Shown piece after piece: positions 1 to 6,314 of a stretch of DNA of 19,588 nt. Position numbers and translations under genes: made by a program. The DNA is from Candidatus Omnitrophota bacterium. GTDB lineage: Bacteria > Ratteibacteria > UBA8468 > B48-G9 > JAFGKM01. The DNA is taken from positions 1-19,588 of the forward strand of contig JAMWBY010000017.1 in assembly GCA_023818745.1 (NCBI GenBank), given 5' to 3'. Under the pieces are notes generated by a model. The model made no database searches. It saw only the letters and a program-made list of their open reading frames with translations, and was not told the origin of the DNA. Position 1 is the stretch's first letter. Each line of letters begins with the position of its first letter.

Positions 1-311
1 GGGATGGTCAGGCCCAACCTCCAACAAAACTCTCAAGAATTAAGAAACCATCAGAAACAGTATTATTATGTGATAGTGCAATCTGGTCTACATTAACAAA
101 TGAAATAATAGGCAATAATTATTTAAGAGCACCGAGTGAGCCATATTACTCATGGATTGGTCCAAATGTTCATTTCAGACATAATGGAGTTGCGAATGTT
201 GCTTTCTGTGATGGTCATGTTGAAAGTTTAAAGACAAAATATAATGTTAGTCCTTACAATTCTTCTCTTGGGGATTTATCAGGGGATGATAGTTTATATG
301 ATTTAGAATAA
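1..311 (+). CDS. DUF1559-type pseudopilin, C-terminal fragment
   Basis: Only the 3' end is present; the gene begins upstream of the window. Reading from base 3 gives about 102 residues ending in a TAA stop at 309-311. The fragment contains FRHNGVANVAFCDGH, which is the H-X9-DG motif (His, nine residues, Asp-Gly) typical of the C-terminus of DUF1559 / prepilin-like exported proteins abundant in planctomycetes and related candidate phyla. These proteins normally carry an N-terminal type IV prepilin leader and helix, which would lie outside the window. The motif is intact here, unlike in the paralogue at 14586-15290. Only three bases separate the stop from the next gene, so co-transcription with the cobalamin cluster is possible although no functional link is obvious. 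The family's role is unknown; surface or pseudopilus localisation is inferred. Confidence 0.85.
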   Translation, partial: DGQAQPPTKLSRIKKPSETVLLCDSAIWSTLTNEIIGNNYLRAPSEPYYSWIGPNVHFRHNGVANVAFCDGHVESLKTKYNVSPYNSSLGDLSGDDSLYDLE

Positions 312-314
312 AAA

Positions 315-1139
315 ATGAAAAAGAAATTATTTTTTCTTTTTTTAGTGTTTGGTTTTTTATATTCAGAAAATTTTCCAAAAAGGATTGTTTCTCTTTCTCC
401 TGCAATTACAGAGGATATATTTATTCTTAGTCAAGGTGATAAAATTGTGGGAAATACTATATACTGCACAAGACCTGAAAAAGCAAAATATATAGAAAAA
501 GTTGGTAGTGTTATTGATGTAAATATTGAAAAAATTTATTCTTTAAAACCAGATATTGTATTTGCAACAAATTTAACAAATCCAAAAGATGTTAAAAAAT
601 TAAAGGAACTTGGAATAAATGTTGTTGTTTTTAGTTATCCAGAAAATTTTAAAAAACTTTGTGATGATTTTATAGAAATTGGTAGATTAATTGGGAAAGA
701 GAAAAAAGCAAGAGAGATAGTTGAAAGAGTTAAAAAAGAATTAGAAGAAATAAAAAGACAAGCACAAAAAAGGGAAAGGCCCAAGGTGCTTGTTCAGGTT
801 GGTGCACATCCTTTGTGGGTTGCAGGGAAAGAATCTTTTATAAACGACATAATTGAGTTTGCAGGTGGAATTAATGTAATTGAAAAAGGTGGAATATATA
901 GTTATGAACAGATAATAAAATTAAATCCAGATGTGATAATAATAACTTTAATGGGAATAGATGGAGAAGAGGAAAAGAAGAACTGGAAAAAATACAATAT
1001 GATAAATGCTGTTAAAAATGATAGAATTTTAATAATGGATAGTGATAAAATATGCAGTCCCACTCCATTAACTTTTGTTGAAGTTGTAAAGTTTTTTACG
1101 AGGTCGAACCTTGCAAAAAATAAAAAAAGGATTAATTGA
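315..1139 (+). CDS. btuF: BtuF-like periplasmic corrinoid-binding protein of an ABC transporter
   Basis: A 274-residue substrate-binding protein of the helical-backbone metal/corrinoid/siderophore type (BtuF/FepB fold). Residues 1-18 form a signal peptide without a lipobox cysteine, so the mature protein is predicted to be soluble and periplasmic. The N-terminal lobe begins with RIVSLSPAITEDIF, the usual first strand of this family, followed by KIYSLKPDIVFA. The C-terminal lobe has PLWVAGKESFINDIIEFAGG and a second KLNPDVIIIT segment. The length matches BtuF (about 250-290 residues). The cobalamin assignment rests mainly on the adjacent adenosyltransferase gene, because siderophore and haem binders share the fold. 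ATG at 315 has no clear Shine-Dalgarno sequence and lies three bases after the preceding stop. The 3' end overlaps the next gene by 29 bases. Confidence 0.85.
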   Translation: MKKKLFFLFLVFGFLYSENFPKRIVSLSPAITEDIFILSQGDKIVGNTIYCTRPEKAKYIEKVGSVIDVNIEKIYSLKPDIVFATNLTNPKDVKKLKELGINVVVFSYPENFKKLCDDFIEIGRLIGKEKKAREIVERVKKELEEIKRQAQKRERPKVLVQVGAHPLWVAGKESFINDIIEFAGGINVIEKGGIYSYEQIIKLNPDVIIITLMGIDGEEEKKNWKKYNMINAVKNDRILIMDSDKICSPTPLTFVEVVKFFTRSNLAKNKKRIN

Positions 1140-1638
1140 AGTTTATAGTGGGGATGGAAAAGGGAAAACAACTGCAGCAATTGGTCTTGCTTTAAGAGCA
1201 AAGAGTCATAATTTAAATGTTTGTTTTATTTGTTTTCACAAAGATATTAAAAGGTATAAAGAGGCAGAGATATTAAGAAAAGTTGGAATAGATATATTCT
1301 CTTTTGCAGAAAAACACCCTTTTTTTGAAAAAGTTGATAGAGAAAAACTGAGGAAAGAGTGTCTAGATGGGCTGGATTTTATAAAAAGGATTTTTAAAGA
1401 GAAGAAATATGATATTGTTATATGTGATGAAATTTTAATCTCTTTAAGGGATGGATTTTTAAAAGAACAAGAGATTATTGAAATTATGGAAGGAAAGCCA
1501 GAAAATATTGAACTTGTTTTAACAGGTAGATATGTAACTGAAAAAATTATAGAAAAAGCAGATTTAGTGAGTGAAATAAGAAAGATAAAACATCCCTTTG
1601 ATAATGGAATAAAAGCAAGAAAGGGGATTGAATATTGA
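1111..1638 (+). CDS. cobO: Cob(I)alamin adenosyltransferase, CobO/BtuR type
   Basis: A 175-residue ATP:corrinoid adenosyltransferase that makes the Co-C bond of adenosylcobalamin. The P-loop GDGKGKTTA is at residues 14-22; this reversed-polarity P-loop near the N-terminus is diagnostic of the CobA/CobO/BtuR family. VICDEIL acts as the Walker B-like segment, and the C-terminus contains DLVSEIRKIKHPFDNGIKA followed by RKGIEY, which closely matches the family's conserved ending. I place the start at TTG 1111 because a GAGG Shine-Dalgarno sequence at 1100-1103 sits seven bases upstream and the product then has the family's normal length. The gene overlaps the 3' end of the binding-protein gene by 29 bases, and its stop overlaps the TTG start of the permease. 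Placement inside the transporter cluster points to corrinoid salvage. Confidence 0.93.
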   Translation: MQKIKKGLIEVYSGDGKGKTTAAIGLALRAKSHNLNVCFICFHKDIKRYKEAEILRKVGIDIFSFAEKHPFFEKVDREKLRKECLDGLDFIKRIFKEKKYDIVICDEILISLRDGFLKEQEIIEIMEGKPENIELVLTGRYVTEKIIEKADLVSEIRKIKHPFDNGIKARKGIEY

Positions 1639-2585
1639 AGAAATATATTTTTCTTATTTTGTTTTTTTTATTTTCAATTTATTTCGGGATATTATTCGGA
1701 TCCAAAATTTATACAATTGGCGAAATTTTTAATCTTTCAGAAATAGAAAAAACAATATTCTTAAAAATTAGAATCCCAAGAGTTATATGTGCTTTTATAG
1801 TTGGAAGTGGACTTTCAATAGCAGGCTGTGTTTTGCAGAGTATATTAAAAAATCCTCTTGCTGAAAGCTACACTCTTGGTATTTCAGGAGGTGCATCTCT
1901 CGGAGTGACAATTGGAGTAATTATAGGGAAAGTTTATTCAATTCCACTCTTTTCATTTTTCGGTTCTATTTTTTCGCTTTTTATTATTCTTTCTTTTTCA
2001 ATAATTAAAAAACTTTCTGTTACTTCAATCATCCTTGCAGGAATTTCTATAAACTTTATCTGCTCTTCCCTTGTTTTATTTTTAGTTTCAATTTCAAGAT
2101 ATGAAAAAATTTATTCAACTTTATTTTTCCTTTTTGGAGATTTATCATCTTTTTCAGACAAGATTTTATTTTATTCAGGAATTCTAATATTTATTTGTTT
2201 CATCTTCTTAATTATATCAAGTAGGATTTATGATATTTTAAGTATTGATGAAGATAAAGCAAAAACACTTGGCATAAATGTAAATTTTGAAAAGAATATA
2301 GTTTATTTTATTACTTGTTTAATCTCTTCTCTTTGTGTTTGTCTTTCAGGTATTATTGGATTTGTTGGTTTAATTATTCCTCATATAGTAAGAAGTTTGT
2401 TTCCTTCAATTCATAAAAAAGTTATTCCTGTTTCATTTATATTTGGTGGAAGTTTTTTAATTATATGTGATACAATTTCAAGGATTATAATTAGACCTGT
2501 TGAAATACCTGTTGGAGTTATAACTGGATTTTTTGGTGGAATTTTCTTTTTAATTCTATTATTGAAGGGTGAAAAAATATGGTAA
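1635..2585 (+). CDS. btuC: FecCD/BtuC-family ABC transporter permease
   Basis: A 316-residue, very hydrophobic protein with about ten predicted membrane helices, the normal size and topology for BtuC/FecCD inner-membrane permeases. Two family signatures are present: the stretch from GSGLSIAGCVLQ through LKNPLAESYTLG to ISGGASLG (about residues 57-92), and GFVGLIIPHIVRSLF (about 247-261), which precedes the ATPase-coupling region. The start is TTG at 1635, overlapping the TGA of the upstream adenosyltransferase; an AAAGGGG Shine-Dalgarno-like run lies about eight bases before it. It overlaps the ATPase gene by seven bases, implying translational coupling. Substrate choice among corrinoids and siderophores cannot be read from this protein; cobalamin is inferred from the neighbours. 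Confidence 0.88.
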   Translation: MKKYIFLILFFLFSIYFGILFGSKIYTIGEIFNLSEIEKTIFLKIRIPRVICAFIVGSGLSIAGCVLQSILKNPLAESYTLGISGGASLGVTIGVIIGKVYSIPLFSFFGSIFSLFIILSFSIIKKLSVTSIILAGISINFICSSLVLFLVSISRYEKIYSTLFFLFGDLSSFSDKILFYSGILIFICFIFLIISSRIYDILSIDEDKAKTLGINVNFEKNIVYFITCLISSLCVCLSGIIGFVGLIIPHIVRSLFPSIHKKVIPVSFIFGGSFLIICDTISRIIIRPVEIPVGVITGFFGGIFFLILLLKGEKIW

Positions 2586-3388
2586 AAATTTATGAAGTAA
2601 AAAATTTATATTTTAGTTATGGTAAAAATCAAGTTTTAAAAGATATAAATACAGAAATTTTAAAAGGTGAATTTGTTGGAATAGTTGGTCCAAATGGTAG
2701 TGGCAAAACAACTTTTCTAAAAATCTTGGCAAAAATCCTATTTTATGAAAAAGGAGTTGTTTTATATAAAGGGAAAGATATTAAAAAGATTAACAATATT
2801 GATTATGCAAGACAAGTGGGTTATTTACCATCGGAAATAAAATTTACTTTTGAGCTTAAAGTTATTGATTTTTTAATTTTTGGATTTTTCCCTTACACAG
2901 GAAGATTTGGAAAAGAGGATAAGGAAGCAATCAGACAAATAAGTGAAAAATTAAATATAAAAGAATTTTTGAATAAAAAAATTACACAATTATCCGAAGG
3001 AGAAAAACAGAGAATATATATAGGTCAAATTCTTGTTCAAAATCCAGAAGTTATTTTACTTGATGAACCAACGAGTCACCTTGATATCGGATATCAATTT
3101 TCAATACTTGATATTTTAAAAGATTTAAATCTAAAAGGTATAACTATCATAAGCATTTTTCATGATTTAAATCTTGCTTCAAATTATTGCACAAAAATTC
3201 TATTATTTAAAGAAGGGGAAATTTATAAAAGTGGCTCCACAGAAGAAGTTTTAACATATAAAAATATAGAAGAAGTTTATAATACACGCGTTCTTGTTTA
3301 CAAAAATCCATTCACAGAAAAAATAAATGTATTTGGCATTCCAAATTATATTTTAAAATCAAATAAAAATTTACAAAGTGATAATTGA
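2579..3388 (+). CDS. btuD: BtuD/FecE-family ABC transporter ATPase
   Basis: A 269-residue ATPase subunit of the corrinoid/siderophore importer class. Walker A is GPNGSGKTT at 37-45, the signature motif is LSEGEKQR at 138-145, Walker B plus catalytic Glu is VILLDEP at about 158-164, the D-loop is SHLD, and the switch histidine is in FHDLN at about 194-198. The Q-loop position, normally Gln after GYLP, reads Ser here (GYLPSEI, Ser85), an unusual change in an otherwise canonical ATPase. The last 30 or so residues extend past the core domain, as in FhuC/FecE homologues. It overlaps the permease stop as ATGGTAA, and an AAGGGTG Shine-Dalgarno lies just upstream. It is the last gene of the cluster. 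Confidence 0.9.
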   Translation: MVKIYEVKNLYFSYGKNQVLKDINTEILKGEFVGIVGPNGSGKTTFLKILAKILFYEKGVVLYKGKDIKKINNIDYARQVGYLPSEIKFTFELKVIDFLIFGFFPYTGRFGKEDKEAIRQISEKLNIKEFLNKKITQLSEGEKQRIYIGQILVQNPEVILLDEPTSHLDIGYQFSILDILKDLNLKGITIISIFHDLNLASNYCTKILLFKEGEIYKSGSTEEVLTYKNIEEVYNTRVLVYKNPFTEKINVFGIPNYILKSNKNLQSDN

Positions 3389-3399
3389 GTTTTTATGAT
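3370..3399 (+). promoter_or_regulatory. Candidate sigma70-type promoter for cysS
   Basis: TTTACA at 3370-3375 is followed after 18 bases by TATGAT at 3394-3399, each one mismatch from consensus. Transcription would start near 3406, leaving a short leader with an AGGAG Shine-Dalgarno at 3414-3418, four bases before the cysS ATG. The -35 box lies in the last codons of the ATPase gene. This is pattern recognition only. Confidence 0.45.
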
Positions 3400-3422
3400 A
3401 AAATAATTTTTAAAGGAGCAAA

Positions 3423-4817
3423 ATGATCAGATTTTACAACACATTAACAAAAAGGAAGGAAGAGTTTATACCAATTGAAGATAAAATTGTTAAGTTATAT
3501 ACATGTGGACCTACTGTTTATGACCTTGCCCATATAGGTAATTTTCGTGCCTATGTTTTTGAAGACCTACTACACAGATATCTTGAATATAGAGGATACA
3601 AAGTTATAAGAGTTATGAATATTACAGATGTTGATGATAAGACAATAAATGGAGCAAAAAGCCAAGGAATAAGTTTAAGAGAATATACAGATAGATACAT
3701 TAAAATTTTTCTTGAAGATATGGAGACATTGAGGTTGAAGAAACCCGATTTTTTACCCAGGGCTACAGAACATATCAATGAAATGGTAGAACTTATAAAA
3801 AAACTTCTTGAAAAAGGATATGCTTATTATAAAGATAATTCAATATATTTTAGTATTTCAAAATTTTCTTCCTATGGGAAACTTTCAGGAATTGATTTAA
3901 GTCAGATAAAAGTGGGTGCAAGAGTTGATACAGATGAGTATGAAAAAGAGGATGTAAGAGATTTTGTTTTATGGAAGTCCGCAAAGGAAAAAGAGGTTTG
4001 GTGGGAAACAGAAATTGGGAAAGGAAGGCCTGGATGGCATATAGAGTGTTCTGCAATGAGTATGAAATATCTTGGAGAGACATTTGATATCCATACAGGA
4101 GGAGTTGATAATATTTTTCCTCATCATGAGAATGAAATTGCTCAGAGTGAATCTGCAACAGGGAAAAAATTTGTAAACTATTGGCTTCATTGCGCACATT
4201 TACTTGTTAATGGAGAAAAAATGTCAAAATCAAAAGGAAATTTTTATACTTTAAGAGACCTCTTAAATAAAGGTTATAATCCAGTTGCGATTAGATATTT
4301 ACTATTATCAACTCATTACAGAGACCCTTTAAACTTTACAGAAAAATCTTTAAAACAGGCAGAAAATACAGTCAAAAATTATAATGAGTTTTATCAGGGA
4401 TTAAATATATGTGCCAGTAGAAAGTATAATCCTGAAATAAAAAAAGAAATAGAAAAGGCAAAAGAAAGATTTATAAAAGGACTTGATGATGATTTAAATA
4501 TCTCTTTTGCTCTTTCCTCCATATTTAATTTAATAAAAATTGTAAATATTTTCTTTTCAAAAGGTGAGTTTGGAGCAGAGAATGTAAAAGAAGTAAAAGA
4601 ATTTATTGAAGAGATAGACAGTGTTTTATGTATAATTGAGAAAAAAGAAGAGTTTTTGCCTGAAAATATTTTAAATTTGATAAAGGAAAGAGAGATTGCA
4701 AGAAATAAAAAAGATTATAAAAGAGCAGATGAAATAAGGAATATATTAAAGGAAAAAGGTATATTTCTTGAAGATACTCCATATGGAACACGATGGAAAA
4801 AGATTACAAAAACTTGA
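3423..4817 (+). CDS. cysS: Cysteinyl-tRNA synthetase
   Basis: A 464-residue class I aminoacyl-tRNA synthetase that charges tRNA-Cys, close to the usual 460-470 residues. The HIGH motif is HIGN at 37-40 and the KMSKS motif is KMSKS at 266-270. The zinc site that discriminates cysteine is complete: Cys28 (YTCGPTVYD), Cys209 (GWHIECS), His234 and Glu238 (PHHENE), at the same positions as in the Escherichia coli enzyme. The C-terminal DALR-like helical domain and basic tail are present. ATG 3423 is well supported by AGGAG at 3414-3418. It follows the transporter cluster after 34 bases but appears to have its own promoter, so the neighbours are probably unrelated in function. Confidence 0.98.
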   Translation: MIRFYNTLTKRKEEFIPIEDKIVKLYTCGPTVYDLAHIGNFRAYVFEDLLHRYLEYRGYKVIRVMNITDVDDKTINGAKSQGISLREYTDRYIKIFLEDMETLRLKKPDFLPRATEHINEMVELIKKLLEKGYAYYKDNSIYFSISKFSSYGKLSGIDLSQIKVGARVDTDEYEKEDVRDFVLWKSAKEKEVWWETEIGKGRPGWHIECSAMSMKYLGETFDIHTGGVDNIFPHHENEIAQSESATGKKFVNYWLHCAHLLVNGEKMSKSKGNFYTLRDLLNKGYNPVAIRYLLLSTHYRDPLNFTEKSLKQAENTVKNYNEFYQGLNICASRKYNPEIKKEIEKAKERFIKGLDDDLNISFALSSIFNLIKIVNIFFSKGEFGAENVKEVKEFIEEIDSVLCIIEKKEEFLPENILNLIKEREIARNKKDYKRADEIRNILKEKGIFLEDTPYGTRWKKITKT

Positions 4818-4845
4818 CATTGAGAAAAATTTGAGGTAATATAAC
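4814..4845 (+). promoter_or_regulatory. Candidate promoter for the HAMP-like/FecR/CHASE2 cluster
   Basis: A perfect TTGACA at 4814-4819 overlaps the cysS stop. Possible -10 boxes are TAATAT at 4837-4842 (17-base spacer) and the overlapping TATAAC at 4840-4845 (20-base spacer). The start codon at 4855 is only 9-12 bases beyond, so the transcript would have almost no leader. No Shine-Dalgarno sits at normal distance from this ATG, which agrees with near-leaderless initiation. Confidence 0.5.
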
Positions 4846-4854
4846 AAAAAGAAA

Positions 4855-5409
4855 ATGAAAAAAGGTAGAAGGATTTTGTGGATTGATACAGAGATACAAT
4901 TAAGATTTGTTATCTTTACAATAATCACCCTTGCTATTTCATGTTTTCTTGTCAGTAGTATTACTTTCAATAATATCTGGTTAGGAATATTTGAAAAAAT
5001 AATGAGGATTGAAAATACAAGGGAACTTTACACTCTTTCAACTAAAAAGTTTATTGTCTTAAATTTTGCACTTATTGTTTTACTTGCTTTTCTTGCAAGT
5101 TTAGGTATGATTATTCTTTCCCATAAGGTTGCAGGGCCTGCTTACAGAATTAAAAAAATGTTGCAGGAACTTCAAGAAGGAAAATATCCGGAGTTTAAAT
5201 TAAGAAAAGGAGATACATTGACTTCCCTTGTTGAAGAACTTGAAAAATTTTCTCAAAAATATAAAGAGTTAAGTGATGCTGCAGTAAATGTTATTGAGAC
5301 ATGGAAAAATACAGAAGTTAAGGAAATTAGTTTAAATATTGCATTAAAAGAACTTGAAAACAAAATTATTTATAATATAGTTGAAAGACATAAGGAGGTA
5401 AAAAAATGA
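4855..5409 (+). CDS. Two-helix membrane protein with HAMP-like segment
   Basis: A 184-residue protein with two predicted membrane helices, about residues 16-38 and 66-88, separated by a short extracytoplasmic loop. The stretch after the second helix, LSHKVAGPAYRIKKMLQELQ then GKYPEFKLRKGDTL (about 88-122), resembles a HAMP linker and is followed by a long charged helix likely to form a coiled coil. There is no methyl-accepting, kinase or cyclase output domain, so the protein is a HAMP-like module without a catalytic partner in the same chain. It overlaps the next gene by ATGA. I infer a membrane signalling or scaffold partner of the downstream pseudopilin-FecR and CHASE2-HD-GYP proteins. The HAMP likeness is by eye and should be treated as a domain-level suggestion. 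Confidence 0.72.
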   Translation: MKKGRRILWIDTEIQLRFVIFTIITLAISCFLVSSITFNNIWLGIFEKIMRIENTRELYTLSTKKFIVLNFALIVLLAFLASLGMIILSHKVAGPAYRIKKMLQELQEGKYPEFKLRKGDTLTSLVEELEKFSQKYKELSDAAVNVIETWKNTEVKEISLNIALKELENKIIYNIVERHKEVKK

Positions 5410-6308
5410 AAAAAGGATTTAGTTTATTAGAAATTTTGATTTTGACTTTTATAGGAATAAGCATTTTATTTTTAATTTTAGGGGTTTTTTCAAATTCAAG
5501 AGAATTTGCAAGAACTATGGGATGTGTGAATAATATGAAGACAATAGCACACGCGATTGAAATGTTTCAATCAGATTTTAAAGACACACCAGTTGAATTA
5601 AAGGCCTTAACTCCTACATATATTCAGAATTTAAGCGTTTTTCATTGTCCAAGCGATAGACAACCAGGGGATAGTTATTCAAAATTTTATATAGGAAGAT
5701 ATTTTGCAGAAGAAGATTCAAATAAAGTTTTTCTTATATGTCCAAGACATTTTAAGGGTAGAAGAATTGTTGCAGGATATCTATCTTATGCAGTTGAAGT
5801 TGGTAAGAATAAAGAAATAATTTGGAATGACACAATAATTGCAAAACCAGGTGAAAAATTTAATAGTGGAAAGTTGAAATTTGAAGACAGCACAGAAGTT
5901 AGTATAAATGGAGAAGTAGGAGTTGTTGGTTCATTTACAGACCCTCAGGGCAAAATTTATAGTATTATTTCTATACCAGAAGGGACTAATTCTTCTGTAA
6001 ATGTCAATCATCAAGGAGATTCAAGATTTGAAGTTATAACCCCTGCTGTCATTGCTGGCGTTGAGGGAACCAAATTTAATGTTGTTAATGAGTGGATAAA
6101 TGGAGATACTGGTAATATAGCAAGAACAACTATAAATGTCACTGAAGGAAATGTAATTGTAAGAGAGAGAAATCAAGGAAGGTCTGAAACAGTAGGAAAG
6201 GGAGAGGAAATTTCTGTAGATACAAAAACTTATGAAAACCCTGTTAAGAATGTTGTTCCAAGAAAACCACCGAAGGTTCAACCACATATAATAAAAAAGA
6301 AGAAATAA
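5406..6308 (+). CDS. Pseudopilin fused to a FecR-type domain
   Basis: A 300-residue protein with two recognisable parts. The N-terminus KKGFSLLEILILTF is a class III prepilin signal with Gly4-Phe5 cleavage and the conserved Glu, followed by a hydrophobic helix to about residue 28 and a pilin-like segment with CPSD and ICPRHF (about 30-130). From about 145 to 272 it reads as a FecR domain: KPGEKFNSGKLKFEDST, then FEVITPAVIAGVEGTKFNV, a TTINVTEGNVIV strand and a GKGEEISV end. A basic proline-containing tail closes the protein. A strong AAGGAGGT at 5392-5399 precedes ATG 5406, which overlaps the upstream stop as ATGA. FecR domains usually act outside the cytoplasm as sensors or wall-associated modules; a prepilin carrier would place this one in the periplasm or on a pseudopilus. 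The fusion is unusual. Confidence 0.8.
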   Translation: MKKGFSLLEILILTFIGISILFLILGVFSNSREFARTMGCVNNMKTIAHAIEMFQSDFKDTPVELKALTPTYIQNLSVFHCPSDRQPGDSYSKFYIGRYFAEEDSNKVFLICPRHFKGRRIVAGYLSYAVEVGKNKEIIWNDTIIAKPGEKFNSGKLKFEDSTEVSINGEVGVVGSFTDPQGKIYSIISIPEGTNSSVNVNHQGDSRFEVITPAVIAGVEGTKFNVVNEWINGDTGNIARTTINVTEGNVIVRERNQGRSETVGKGEEISVDTKTYENPVKNVVPRKPPKVQPHIIKKKK

Positions 6309-6314
6309 ATTTTG

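Noticed and set aside
902..1201. Open frame of 99 codons on the minus strand across the BtuF/CobO junction
   Set aside because: Antisense to two recognised genes; hydrophobic look is explained by the complement of Lys/Glu-rich codons.
3850..4197. Open frame of 115 codons opposite cysS
   Set aside because: Lies entirely antisense inside a well-conserved synthetase gene; its translation has no recognisable motif and no start signal.
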